Positions 16,605-24,521 of a stretch of DNA of 44,072 bases are shown here, piece by piece. Each line of letters begins with the position of its first letter. The stretch's first letter is position 1. The notes under the pieces were generated by a model, which saw nothing but the letters and a program-made list of their open reading frames with translations, was not told the origin of the DNA and did no database searches. Source of the DNA: JACPLA01 sp035291905 (GTDB lineage Bacteria > Bacteroidota > Ignavibacteria > UBA10030); assembly GCA_035291905.1 (NCBI GenBank), contig DATDRF010000094.1, positions 1 through 44,072 on the forward strand, written 5' to 3'. The position numbers and the translations under genes are program-made.

Positions 16605-17198
16605 CTAGCCGAATCGTTTTCGCAGCACCTCGATCATTTTTCTCAGCGATTGCCCGCGATGACTGATTGCATTCTTTTCTTCGTCGGTCAACTCCGCCGA
16701 GGTTATGGTCATTCCGTCGGGAATGAACAACGGATCGTAGCCGAATCCGTTGGAGCCGCGGGGGGACTCGGCCAGGGTTCCTGAGAAGATCCCTTCTGTG
16801 AGTTCTTTCACTCCTTTATCGACAAAGGCTATTACGGAGCGAAATTGTGCCCTTCGGCGCCGGGGTGCGACGCCGCGCATAGCCTGCAGAAGCTTCTCGT
16901 TGTTTTGTGCATCCGTTGCATTCGGCCCGCTGTATCGCGCTGAATAGACGCCCGGCTCCATGTTGAGATAGAAGACTTCGAGCCCGGAGTCGTCGGCCAG
17001 TGCAGGGAGGTTTGCATGCTGAAATACCGTGACCGCTTTTCTGAGGGCATTGTCCTGAAACGTTTCTCCATCTTCAACGAGGGGAGGGAAGTTCGGAATG
17101 TCCCTGAGCGTCAAGAGCTCGAGCGGAAGTGCCTTGAGGAGGCTTCGGATTTCCCTGATCTTGTGTTCGTTGTTCGTGGCAAGGACGAGTTGTTTCAT
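16605..17198 (-). CDS. rdgB: XTP/dITP diphosphatase (RdgB/HAM1)
   Basis: 197 residues, the usual length. It hydrolyses non-canonical purine NTPs (XTP, ITP, dITP) to the monophosphate and PPi, keeping them out of nucleic acids. Signature features are the N-terminal LATNNEHKIREI (substrate and metal site), VEDGETFQDNALRKA, ADDSGLEV, GVYSARYSG, and near the C-terminus GSNGFGYDPLF and ISHRGQSLRKM. It is cytosolic. Its ATG overlaps the TGA of the SemiSWEET-like gene (ATGA), so translation is coupled. Confidence 0.96.
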   Translation of the reverse strand: MKQLVLATNNEHKIREIRSLLKALPLELLTLRDIPNFPPLVEDGETFQDNALRKAVTVFQHANLPALADDSGLEVFYLNMEPGVYSARYSGPNATDAQNNEKLLQAMRGVAPRRRRAQFRSVIAFVDKGVKELTEGIFSGTLAESPRGSNGFGYDPLFIPDGMTITSAELTDEEKNAISHRGQSLRKMIEVLRKRFG

Positions 17199-17455
17199 GT
17201 GGAGCTCTTCCGGGGAAAGATCCTGTAATAGAGGTTGAGCATGGCCCCCAGGGTTGTGAGAACATTCAGAACGGTAAAGACCGGATCACCAAGGCTGAAC
17301 GCATAGATGGCAAGACTGAAACTCCCGAGCGAAGCCAATACAAGAAATGAAAGGTTCACCGGACAACGGCCGAGCCGAATGGTCTCAAGTGATTGAGGAA
17401 TCCAGCAGAGGACAAGTGCAACAAGACCGACATAGCCGAGCCACTGAAGAGTCAT
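17195..17455 (-). CDS. SemiSWEET/PQ-loop-like small membrane protein
   Basis: 86 residues from the ATG at 17455; the in-frame extension to 17497 enters a repeat element and has no ribosome site. Three hydrophobic helices are visible. The first ends in a PQ motif (VLCWIPQSLETIRLG), as in bacterial SemiSWEETs and the LpxB N-terminal domain-like family, which work as dimers of triple-helix bundles. SemiSWEETs move sugars down their gradient, but short PQ-loop proteins with other roles exist. Its TGA overlaps the rdgB start, an unusual pairing with no obvious functional link. Confidence 0.7.
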   Translation of the reverse strand: MTLQWLGYVGLVALVLCWIPQSLETIRLGRCPVNLSFLVLASLGSFSLAIYAFSLGDPVFTVLNVLTTLGAMLNLYYRIFPRKSST

Positions 17456-17482
17456 CAGATCAAACTCCAACCAGCAAAAATT

Positions 17483-17546
17483 ACCACAAAGACACAAAGC
17501 ACACGAAGAAAACGGCCTTTGTGCTCTTGGTGCCTTCGTGTTTCTG
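17483..17546. repeat. Palindromic CACAAAG/CACGAAG phrase repeat
   Basis: ACCACAAAGACACAAAGCAC and CACGAAG on one side are answered by CTTTGTG and CTTCGTG on the other, giving an imperfect long hairpin between the GuaD-like gene and the SemiSWEET gene. It may help end the deaminase transcript. It is related in phrase to the element at 21766-21830. Confidence 0.65.
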
Positions 17547-17569
17547 TTTTTCCGGGAGGTCTCAATCTC

Positions 17570-18046
17570 CTAATATCGAATCTTGCTTTCCATCTTTTCC
17601 CATTCCCGAAACACATCAAACGCCTCGTTCCGCATGAGCTGGGTAATGGGAATCTTTCTTCCGGACAACGGGACGGTCAATTCGCGATAGAGGAATTCGT
17701 CATCGAACCCGATCGACGCAGCGTCGCCTCGGGTGTTGGCAAAAAAGACCGCTTTCGGACGGGCCCAGTAAATTGCTCCAAGGCACATGGGACATGGTTC
17801 GCACGAAGTATAGAGAACGCAGTCCGCAAGCTGAAACGAGCCTATCGCGCGGCAGGCCTCGCGGATGGCCACGATCTCTGCATGTGCCGTCGGATCATTC
17901 GTTGAGGTCACAAGGTTGGTACCGCGGGCGATAACCGTGTTACCCTTGACGACAAGTGCAGCGAAGGGACCGCCCTTTCCTTCGCGAATATTGCGTCTGG
18001 AGAGATCAATTGTCTCGCGCATGAAGGAAAGATTGGGTGTGGTCAT
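17570..18046 (-). CDS. Guanine deaminase-like cytidine/deoxycytidylate-fold deaminase
   Basis: 158 residues. Zinc-site motifs are HAE (His55-Ala-Glu57) and PCPMC (Cys85, Cys88) within TSCEPCPMCLGAIYWAR. That wording and the C-terminal FREW/EKM segment resemble bacterial GuaD (guanine to xanthine plus ammonia) more than TadA, whose tRNA-binding features are not evident. It is cytosolic, in purine salvage or catabolism. The start is preceded by GGAGGTTAG-type sequence on the opposite strand only, so the ribosome site is weak. It stands alone between two repeat clusters. Confidence 0.85.
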   Translation of the reverse strand: MTTPNLSFMRETIDLSRRNIREGKGGPFAALVVKGNTVIARGTNLVTSTNDPTAHAEIVAIREACRAIGSFQLADCVLYTSCEPCPMCLGAIYWARPKAVFFANTRGDAASIGFDDEFLYRELTVPLSGRKIPITQLMRNEAFDVFREWEKMESKIRY

Positions 18047-18049
18047 GAG

Positions 18050-18232
18050 GAGGTTAGCTTTCAGCTATCAGCTATCAGCGGTCAGCTGTCAGCGATCAGC
18101 AATCAGTCGTCAGTTGTCGGCTTTCAGCGTTCAACTTCTCAGTCAGCCTGATGCCTGAACCCTGAAACCTGATGCTCGGACTCGGAACTCCTGCCCGTCC
18201 GGCAGGCGGGCGTAACACGAAACACGAAACCC
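18050..18232. repeat. Composite cluster of degenerate intergenic repeats
   Basis: Three kinds of phrase lie side by side: a tandem of CAGCTATCAG-like units (18058-18135, about 7-10 bp period), CCTGAACCCTGAAACCTGA, and a GC-rich hairpin CCTGCC-CGTCC-GGCAGG (18190-18206) followed by CACGAAACACGAAACC. No gene is seen in the 189 bp between the deaminase and radA. Confidence 0.7.
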
Positions 18233-18235
18233 TAT

Positions 18236-19597
18236 CTATCCCAACAGGGCCTCCATCGCCTTTTCAATCCGGTCTACCCCGACAATCTCAATGTCGCCGT
18301 TCCCCTTTACCCCTTTGACATTGTTTTGCGGAACGATGATGCGCTTGAAGCCGAGTTTCGAGGCCTCCTGGACTCTCTTTTCGATATGCCCGATGGTGCG
18401 AATCTCTCCGCCCAGGCCGATCTCTCCGACTGCGACAGACGTCGAATCGACGGGCACATCCCTGAGGCTGGAGGCAATGGAAGTGGCAATTCCGAGGTCG
18501 ACCGCCGGTTCATCGATCTTCACTCCGCCCGCTATGTTCACAAAGACATCATGGGTTCCGAGTCTCAAACCCACTCTCTTTTCAAGTACTGCAAGCAGAA
18601 GAGAGAGACGACGATAATCGACTCCGGTGGTGGTGCGTTGAGGCATGCCATAACTTGTAGGAGTAACGAGTGCCTGAACCTCGACCAGAATGGGCCGGGA
18701 ACCTTCGATGCTGGCAACAACCGTTGAACCTGAGGTGCCCTGCCGCCGCTCGGAGAGGAACACTTCGGAGGGGTTTCTCACCTCACGAAGCCCGGAATCG
18801 TGCATTTCGAAGATCCCGATTTCATTCGTCGATCCGAACCGATTCTTGAGAGCCCGAAGAACCCGGTAGGAATAGTGGGCTTCACCCTCGAACTGCAATA
18901 CCGTGTCGACCATGTGTTCGATCACACGGGGGCCGGCGATCATTCCTTCCTTTGTTACATGACCGATGACGAAAACGGGGATGCCCCGCGTTTTTGCCAG
19001 CCGGAGGAGAAGGGCGGTGGACTCGCGCACCTGACTGACGCTTCCCGGGGCACTTTCGAGTCCGGGCCTGTACATGGTCTGTATTGAGTCGACCACCACC
19101 ATATCAGGCAGTCCGCGCTCGATAACGTCCAGTATCAGGTCAAGATTCGTTTCAGCAAGCAGGAGGATGTTTGTCGCGGACTTTGCCTGCAGCCGCTCGG
19201 CCCGCAATTTGATCTGCCGTGCCGATTCCTCTCCCGTGACGTACAAGATCACGGAATCCTTGAGCAGCAGCGCCAGCTGCATCATCAGCGTCGATTTTCC
19301 TATCCCGGGATCACCTCCCAGTAGGATCAGCGATCCGGGTACGATGCCGCCGCCGAGGACGCGATCGAATTCCTCCATCCCGGTCTGCAGCCTCGGCGTT
19401 TCATCGTGGTCGATTTCGGCAAGAGGTACGGGTTCGATTGCCGATCGTGCTCCTGCGGGCTTGCGGGATGCCTTCATGGGAACGGAGGCCTCCTCGACGA
19501 ATGTGTTCCACTCGCCGCAATTGGGGCACTTGCCGACCCAGCGCGGCGAGTTGTAGCCGCAGGACTGGCAGACATATTTTGTCGTGATCTTGCTCAT
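18236..19597 (-). CDS. radA: DNA repair/recombination protein RadA (Sms)
   Basis: 453 residues from the ATG at 19597 (MSKITTKYVCQSC); the upstream 16 codons lie over the promoter region. Domains in order: a C4 zinc finger (Cys10, Cys13, Cys24, Cys27), a RecA-like ATPase with Walker A GDPGIGKST (95-103) and the RadA-specific KNRFG motif, then a Lon-protease-like C-terminal domain (VNIAGGVKIDEPAVDLG). RadA is a DnaB-like helicase that drives branch migration in homologous recombination. Length is normal. It has its own promoter after the terminator of the CpoB-like gene. Confidence 0.97.
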   Translation of the reverse strand: MSKITTKYVCQSCGYNSPRWVGKCPNCGEWNTFVEEASVPMKASRKPAGARSAIEPVPLAEIDHDETPRLQTGMEEFDRVLGGGIVPGSLILLGGDPGIGKSTLMMQLALLLKDSVILYVTGEESARQIKLRAERLQAKSATNILLLAETNLDLILDVIERGLPDMVVVDSIQTMYRPGLESAPGSVSQVRESTALLLRLAKTRGIPVFVIGHVTKEGMIAGPRVIEHMVDTVLQFEGEAHYSYRVLRALKNRFGSTNEIGIFEMHDSGLREVRNPSEVFLSERRQGTSGSTVVASIEGSRPILVEVQALVTPTSYGMPQRTTTGVDYRRLSLLLAVLEKRVGLRLGTHDVFVNIAGGVKIDEPAVDLGIATSIASSLRDVPVDSTSVAVGEIGLGGEIRTIGHIEKRVQEASKLGFKRIIVPQNNVKGVKGNGDIEIVGVDRIEKAMEALLG

Positions 19598-19635
19598 TGT
19601 ACGAAGCAGCGAAGTTACACCGGAAATGCCCGGGC

Positions 19636-19664
19636 AATATACCAACGAGGTGAAAGAGATTCAA
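19636..19664 (-). promoter_or_regulatory. Promoter for radA
   Basis: On the minus strand TTGAAT (19664-19659), 17 bp, TATATT (19641-19636), about 38 bp upstream of the radA ATG and immediately after the preceding terminator. Confidence 0.6.
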
Positions 19665-19670
19665 GGAAAC

Positions 19671-19704
19671 AAAAAACCCCCGAATCGTTTGCCGGGGGTT
19701 TTTT
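19671..19704 (-). terminator. Strong, probably bidirectional terminator
   Basis: AAAAAACCCCCG / CGGGGGTTTTTT, a 12-bp perfect stem with a 10-nt loop. It ends the CpoB-like gene 24 bp after its stop and separates it from radA. Confidence 0.9.
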
Positions 19705-19727
19705 CGGAACAGAGAATTCAGCGATAA

Positions 19728-20636
19728 TCAGAGCCGCGCCATGCGTCCTTTTGCGCGTTGAACGAGACTGCTCATGGGGAAATCCTTGACAACCTTCTCG
19801 TATGATTCTTTTGCCTTGGCTTTGTCGCCGGTGCGTTCGTAGCATTGTCCAATCATGAAGTTGGCGTCGGCGAGTTTTTCGGATTTCGCATATCCGAAGA
19901 CCATTTCAAAATGCTTCATCGCTTCCTGAAAATTCTTCTTGCCGAAGTTCGATTCGCCGATCCAATAATGGCAATTGTCCTCGAGATTCTTGGAAACACC
20001 TGAGCCCAACAGGCCCTCGAGGGTCCCGATGGCGTCATCGTATTTCCTTCCCTTGAATTGCGACAAGGCTCTGTCGTACGCTCCCATCGAGGCTTCGGAC
20101 GTGGGAGTCACGGGCTCTTCCGCTTCAATAAGTCCGCCCCGGGCGGAAATCACAGCCGATTGGGCAGCGATCTTTGCAGCTTCTTCGGCCTTGTCGGCTC
20201 GTTCTTTCTCCGCCATGTACTTTGACTCGGTATCGGAAATCCTGGCATTGAGCGTTCGGACATCCTGCTCCAGCTTGACAACCTTCTGCTTCAGGCTCGT
20301 ATTCTCAGTCTTTACGTCCTCGGCGGGAGTGGTCACCGGTGCCGGCGGCGGAGCTTCCTGCTGAACCACGGGCTCTTGCTTTGGTTCCTCTTTTTTGGGA
20401 GCCGCGCCGAGGAAACTCGTCAAAGCCTGCTGATCGGCACTCTCTTCCTTTTTCTCTTCTTCTTGCGGCGGGGCTTGCTGTTCTTCAGCGAGCGGCTCTT
20501 CGGCAAATCCCTCATCCTCTGCGGCCATCTCCTCGCTGCTTCCGCAACCGCTCAAAATGAGAGCCCCACATACCATGCTTCCGACAAGCAGGCTGCGAAC
20601 AATGTGTTTCCATCCCGCGAAGCTATTGAGAACCAT
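19728..20636 (-). CDS. CpoB/YbgF-like lipoprotein with coiled coil and TPRs
   Basis: 302 residues from the ATG at 20636 (GGAGG 4 nt upstream); the longer frame to 20678 overlaps the promoter. A lipoprotein signal ends at Cys31 (LILSGC). It is followed by a Glu/Pro/Gln-rich linker, a coiled coil (LKQKVVKLEQDVRTLNARI), and three TPR units at the C-terminus (YDRALSQFKGRKYDDAIGTL onwards). The layout matches YbgF/CpoB-type Tol-associated proteins, which link outer-membrane constriction with peptidoglycan synthesis, but other Tol-Pal genes are absent here. It is likely periplasmic, lipid-anchored. Flanked by a clear promoter and a strong terminator, it is a single-gene unit. Confidence 0.8.
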   Translation of the reverse strand: MVLNSFAGWKHIVRSLLVGSMVCGALILSGCGSSEEMAAEDEGFAEEPLAEEQQAPPQEEEKKEESADQQALTSFLGAAPKKEEPKQEPVVQQEAPPPAPVTTPAEDVKTENTSLKQKVVKLEQDVRTLNARISDTESKYMAEKERADKAEEAAKIAAQSAVISARGGLIEAEEPVTPTSEASMGAYDRALSQFKGRKYDDAIGTLEGLLGSGVSKNLEDNCHYWIGESNFGKKNFQEAMKHFEMVFGYAKSEKLADANFMIGQCYERTGDKAKAKESYEKVVKDFPMSSLVQRAKGRMARL

Positions 20637-20678
20637 ATGTCCTCCAAGAATGAAATCAAAATGACCAAATACGTGCAT

Positions 20679-20707
20679 AATGTATCAAACCCCTTCTATA
20701 AAGTCAA
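20679..20707 (-). promoter_or_regulatory. Promoter for the CpoB-like gene
   Basis: On the minus strand TTGACT (20707-20702), 17 bp, TACATT (20684-20679), with a predicted leader of about 37 nt. Confidence 0.7.
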
Positions 20708-20779
20708 GATGCGGATTCAGAAAGGAATTATCCCGTTTGGTTAAGAGAAAGGATGAACTCAGAGCGCAGAAATCCTTGA

Positions 20780-21703
20780 CTACGAGCCACCCGGGATTCG
20801 GGCTGCAGAGCGAGCCAGGCCTTCCGCTATTCTCCGAACGATCGTATCGGGAACGCCGTCGCGGTGTACTGATTGCAGCCGCATATCGCATATTTCATTG
20901 ACATAATCAACGACGACAAGCTTATCCTGCGGCGTATGGACAATCTCGGTGGAGAAGAAATCCAGGCCGCAGATTGCCTGAATGCGCTTCGTCAGGTCTC
21001 TGAGCCTGTGGAGGCCAAACACCTCTTCTTCTTCGGCAGTGACAATCTCGTAGAGATGAGTCTGATCATCCCACCAGCAGGGGAAGATCTCTCCGAATGC
21101 AAAGATGACGCGAAACCATGCCCTGTTCTCCGAAAGATAAACCGGTTTGATTGTCTCCTGGAGGAGGTATTTATCCTTTCGATGGTGCTGGCGGGCCTCC
21201 AGGATGTCTTTCAGTGTTTCGGCGCCAAGGACAACGCCGATCCCGCCCCCGGTCGTATTGGCCGGCTTGATGATGAAAGGCCGCCCCAAATTGGCGAGCT
21301 CGGACAACGAAAGTTCCATCTCCCGCTTATGGTCATAAGGGGAAATGATGATGGTGTACGGAACATCGATTCCATGCGAGAGGAATTCGAGATGCATGGT
21401 CGCCTTGTCAGCCGCCCTCGTCTGAAGATGGTGGGGATTGATGACGCGGACATCGGGTCGATGTTGGGCAACGTATCGGGCGAGCGGCTGGAAAAGCTCA
21501 TCTTCGTCGGAGGCCCGGTCGAGAAGAACGCGAATGCCGGCCTCGTGTTTCTTGAAGGCCTCCGTGAATTCGGTGATGTTGTGATGTTCGAGGCGGAAGG
21601 TGGTCAGTCCGAACGTTCGCGCCGCCTCTTCAATGATTTCCACGAACTCGCGATCATATTGCCATACCCAGGCTATCCCGATGTCTTGATATATGTTTTC
21701 CAT
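20780..21703 (-). CDS. ATP-grasp domain protein (carboxylate-amine ligase-like)
   Basis: 307 residues. The N-terminal third is an alpha/beta pre-ATP-grasp region. The middle has the ATP-grasp signature: RPFIIKPANTTGGGIGVVL (nucleotide-binding loop), then LLQETIKP and a C-terminal metal-binding part (VVVDYVNEICDMR, where Asp/Asn/Glu fit the Mg2+ ligands). Such enzymes ligate a carboxylate to an amine or thiol through an acyl phosphate. The closest look is to RimK/cyanophycin-synthetase-like proteins, but substrate is unknown. It is cytosolic. It lies in its own transcript from the promoter at 21721-21749; the ribosome site is weak. Confidence 0.8.
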   Translation of the reverse strand: MENIYQDIGIAWVWQYDREFVEIIEEAARTFGLTTFRLEHHNITEFTEAFKKHEAGIRVLLDRASDEDELFQPLARYVAQHRPDVRVINPHHLQTRAADKATMHLEFLSHGIDVPYTIIISPYDHKREMELSLSELANLGRPFIIKPANTTGGGIGVVLGAETLKDILEARQHHRKDKYLLQETIKPVYLSENRAWFRVIFAFGEIFPCWWDDQTHLYEIVTAEEEEVFGLHRLRDLTKRIQAICGLDFFSTEIVHTPQDKLVVVDYVNEICDMRLQSVHRDGVPDTIVRRIAEGLARSAARIPGGS

Positions 21704-21720
21704 TGGAGGCTGTGAAATGC

Positions 21721-21749
21721 AAAATACGTTCTCCTTTCAGACGAAGCAA
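21721..21749 (-). promoter_or_regulatory. Promoter for the ATP-grasp gene
   Basis: On the minus strand TTGCTT (21749-21744), 17 bp, TATTTT (21726-21721), about 18 bp upstream of the ATG. Confidence 0.5.
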
Positions 21750-21765
21750 GCGATACGCCGCAGAA

Positions 21766-21960
21766 AGCTTTTCTCCGTGTTCTCTGTGCCTCCTCTGTGA
21801 CCTCCGTGGTAAAGCTTTAACCACAGAGAACACCCCGTGGAAAACACGGGGCAAGCAGAGAAGGCACATCCGCCCCCGCCCCGACCAAGTCGTTCGGGCG
21901 GGCGACCGAACGCATTGATCCTCGAACGGTCGTTCGCCAGCCCGCCGAGCGGTCTGGGGG
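21766..21960. repeat. Large palindromic intergenic element (CACAGAG phrase plus GC-rich arm)
   Basis: Within the 320-bp divergent gap. CTCYGTGGT and ACCACRGAG arms flank TAAAGCTTTA (dyad centre 21814/21815), with outer CACAGAG/CTCTGTG phrases. Next comes a perfect hairpin CCCCGTG-GAAAA-CACGGGG (21833-21851). Then a GC-rich imperfect inverted repeat (21858-21960) is built from CGTTCGGGCGGGC and GCCCGCCGAGCG-like arms. No gene is seen. It reads as mobile or REP-like intergenic DNA. Confidence 0.7.
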
Positions 21961-21987
21961 GTCGGGGAGGACACTGAGGGGTGCGCC

Positions 21988-22016
21988 TTGTAATTCCAGC
22001 GGTCTTTCGATATATT
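21988..22016 (+). promoter_or_regulatory. Promoter for the TPR-LolB-EnvC-like operon
   Basis: TTGTAA (21988-21993), 17 bp, TATATT (22011-22016). The -10 element ends 7 bp before the ATG at 22024, so transcription would start at or next to the start codon, giving a leaderless mRNA. Confidence 0.6.
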
Positions 22017-22023
22017 CCAAAAT

Positions 22024-23754
22024 ATGAGAATGAAAATCACAGTAGCCCTGGTTCCATTATTGGCACTTGTCTTTGCCGCCTGTTCTTCTTCCGAAAAGAG
22101 CGCCCCCGAGAAGAGGCCTGAGACAGCGCTCAATCCCGCGGTTGAACAAATGAAGGAGGCAAACCGTGAACAGGCGCTGAAGCATTTCATCGACGGCAGC
22201 CTGTTCGACTCCAAGGGAGACTATGCCAAGGCGGTTCTCGAATATCAGGATGCCCTTCTCTACGACCGGAACCCCTCCATTTACTACGCTTTATCAAAGG
22301 ACTATTCGCTCCTCGGAAAACATGCCCTGGCAGCTCAGACGGGACAACAGGCCATAGCGCTCGATTCGACGAACATGACGTACCGCGAAAGCCTTGGCGC
22401 CATCTACATGAACGCTTTCCAGCCGGATCTGGCGGCCATCGAGTATGAAAAAATGATCCGCCTCGATTCGAACTACACAGGCGCCTGGCACAATCTTGCC
22501 CGCATCGAACAGGTTCGGCGCCCCCTGCGGGCACTTGAGATCTATGAGCATCTCCTCGATCGTGAGGGCGACTCATGGGAGCTTCTTCTTCAGGCCGGAG
22601 ATCTCTATTCTGCGTTGGGACGATTCAAAGAGGCCGCTGATCGCTACAAACGGATGCTTGCCATCGATCCGAGCAACGGGGCCCTTCGTCGTCAACTTGC
22701 CGAGACATACGTGCGGGCGGGAGATGCGGACGAAGCTATCAGGATTCTTGAGGAAATGATGGAAAGAGACGACAGTGACTTTGAGGTCACCGCGTCGTTG
22801 GCTGATGCCTATTTGGAAAAGCAGGAGTTTACGAAGGCACTTGCACTGTATGAAGAGTTGCTGAAGAGAGAGAAAGACCACCCTCAGATCAAAATCAGGG
22901 TGGGGGTAGCCTATTTCGGGCGAGTGCAGTCCGATTCGAGCTTTCTGCCGAAGGCCAAACAGATGTTCGAGGAGGCTTCAAGAGCCCTTCCGAACGATTG
23001 GCGGCCGTTTTGGTATCTTGGTGCGATTGCAGAGATGGAGGACCGTGATTCGGTGGCCCTGGTGAACTTCCAGCGTGTGACGCAACTGGAGGGTGGAGGC
23101 ATCGAGGCGTGGTGGTACGTCGGAACATACTATTTTGACAGGAACGAACACCGGAAAGTGGTCGACCTGATGGAAAAGGGGAAGAAGCATTTTCCCGAGG
23201 ATTTCCGCGTTTACCTCTTGCTTGGGCTTTCCTCTTCAAGGCTTGGGGAGGACGAAAAAGCTGTGGAATACCTCTGGCAATCCCTCAAGCTGAATCCCAA
23301 CGATGTCAATACATTGAGCTCGCTTGCGCTGACGCTGGACGGGATGAAGAATTACGAACAGTCGGACAGTCTCTACGAGCAGGCGCTCAGGCTGGATCCG
23401 AATTCCGACCTTATTCTCAACAATTACAGCTACAGTCTTTCCGAGCGGGGTCTGCAGCTCGATCGGGCGCTCGAGATGGCGACACGGGCGGTCGAGGCCG
23501 ATTCAACCAGTCCGTCGTACCTCGATACCATCGGATGGGTTCACTACAAGCTTGGCAATTATATTGAGGCGGAACGGTATGTGCGGAAGGCGATTGACCG
23601 GGGAGAGGCGAGTGCGGTGGTGCACGAGCATCTTGGTGACGTGTATTTCAAACTCGGACAGATTGAAAAAGCCGTCGAATGGTGGAAAAAGGCGCTGGAA
23701 AAAGACCCGGAGAATAAGGGACTGAAAGAGAAAATAAGTCGGGGGGCATTGTGA
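22024..23754 (+). CDS. TPR-repeat outer-membrane lipoprotein
   Basis: 576 residues. Lipoprotein signal peptide with lipobox LVFAAC (Cys20). The rest is an array of about a dozen TPR units of 34 residues, for example SKGDYAKAVLEYQDALLYD, LGRFKEAADRYKRMLAIDP, QEFTKALALYEELLKRE, GNYIEAERYVRKAIDRG and LGQIEKAVEWWKKALEKDP. Large TPR lipoproteins of this type serve as scaffolds in envelope biogenesis. It is the first gene of a coupled operon: its TGA overlaps the GTG of the LolB-like gene. No ribosome site fits before the ATG, consistent with a leaderless start; the ATG two codons later is an alternative. Confidence 0.9.
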   Translation: MRMKITVALVPLLALVFAACSSSEKSAPEKRPETALNPAVEQMKEANREQALKHFIDGSLFDSKGDYAKAVLEYQDALLYDRNPSIYYALSKDYSLLGKHALAAQTGQQAIALDSTNMTYRESLGAIYMNAFQPDLAAIEYEKMIRLDSNYTGAWHNLARIEQVRRPLRALEIYEHLLDREGDSWELLLQAGDLYSALGRFKEAADRYKRMLAIDPSNGALRRQLAETYVRAGDADEAIRILEEMMERDDSDFEVTASLADAYLEKQEFTKALALYEELLKREKDHPQIKIRVGVAYFGRVQSDSSFLPKAKQMFEEASRALPNDWRPFWYLGAIAEMEDRDSVALVNFQRVTQLEGGGIEAWWYVGTYYFDRNEHRKVVDLMEKGKKHFPEDFRVYLLLGLSSSRLGEDEKAVEYLWQSLKLNPNDVNTLSSLALTLDGMKNYEQSDSLYEQALRLDPNSDLILNNYSYSLSERGLQLDRALEMATRAVEADSTSPSYLDTIGWVHYKLGNYIEAERYVRKAIDRGEASAVVHEHLGDVYFKLGQIEKAVEWWKKALEKDPENKGLKEKISRGAL

Positions 23755-24521
23755 ACAGAGCGCTGGCGGTATTCCTTCCGGCAGCACTCGCTCTGGCAGG
23801 CTGCGCGTCGGAGGCAATTCGGTACGCCGACAGGACAGTAACGGCCGACATGATCCAGGAACGAGTGAGCGAGAACCACTCGCGTGTGAGCGCTCTCAGG
23901 GGATCCGGAACCATTTCGGTCGAAACTCCCGAGATCGCGCAATCGGGGTCGTTTGACCTCACGCTCAGAAAACCGGACTCCCTGCTTGTCAAGATCGAAG
24001 GCCCGTTCGGTATCGATGTCGGTTCGGCCATGGTCACAAGAGAAAGATTTTCCTTCTACTACAGTTTCCAGAACAGACTCCTCGAGGGCCCCACAAATCC
24101 CGAAAACCTCAGCAAGGTGTTCCACATCCCGATCGATTTTGATGATGTGTTGAATCTCTTCACCGGCGGTTTCTTCCTCCCGGAAGATCGCGGTGATCCC
24201 TCGACATTTTCCATTGAGAATGATGAATTTGTTCTGACGTACGACCGTTATGCCGGGACAAGGCGGTACTGGGTAGATCCCCGGACCATGCAGATTATCA
24301 GGATCCAACACCTCGACGCGGACGGCAAGCTGGCACTCGAACAGATCTTCAGCAAGTTTCAGATGTTCGACGGGGTAACAGTACCGCAATATGTGAGAGT
24401 AACCATGATGAGAGATCGACGGAGGGTTTCAATCGCATATTCGGATCTTGCGGTCAACCCTGCCGATTTGAAGTTCTTCTTTGATGTTCCGAAAAATGCA
24501 TCAAGAGCCCGCCTGCAATGA
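23751..24521 (+). CDS. LolB-like lipoprotein (DUF4292)
   Basis: 256 residues, GTG start at 23751 overlapping the upstream TGA (GTGA), with a G-rich ribosome site (CGGGGGGC). Lipobox ALAGC (Cys18). The mature part follows the LolB/LolA-like half-barrel pattern: an early helix (NHSRVSALRGSGTISVE), a series of strands (FDLTLRKPDSLLVKIEGPFG; DVGSAMVTRERFSFYYSF), then DUF4292-like VFHIPIDFDDVLNLFTGG. The family is the Bacteroidetes-type functional relative of LolB, which inserts lipoproteins into the outer membrane; that role is inferred. Downstream it overlaps the EnvC-like gene by ATGA. No lolA or lolCDE is in the window. Confidence 0.82.
   Translation: MNRALAVFLPAALALAGCASEAIRYADRTVTADMIQERVSENHSRVSALRGSGTISVETPEIAQSGSFDLTLRKPDSLLVKIEGPFGIDVGSAMVTRERFSFYYSFQNRLLEGPTNPENLSKVFHIPIDFDDVLNLFTGGFFLPEDRGDPSTFSIENDEFVLTYDRYAGTRRYWVDPRTMQIIRIQHLDADGKLALEQIFSKFQMFDGVTVPQYVRVTMMRDRRRVSIAYSDLAVNPADLKFFFDVPKNASRARLQ

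Noticed and set aside
18057..18135. CRISPR-like array
   Set aside because: The units are about 7-10 bp, degenerate and have no spacers; no cas genes are nearby.
20873..21715. 280-codon plus-strand open frame
   Set aside because: It lies antisense to the ATP-grasp gene, with no family features; the ATP-grasp motifs on the minus strand decide it.
23559..24389. 276-codon minus-strand open frame
   Set aside because: Shadow of the TPR/LolB-like coding sequence; no signal peptide, domain or ribosome site.
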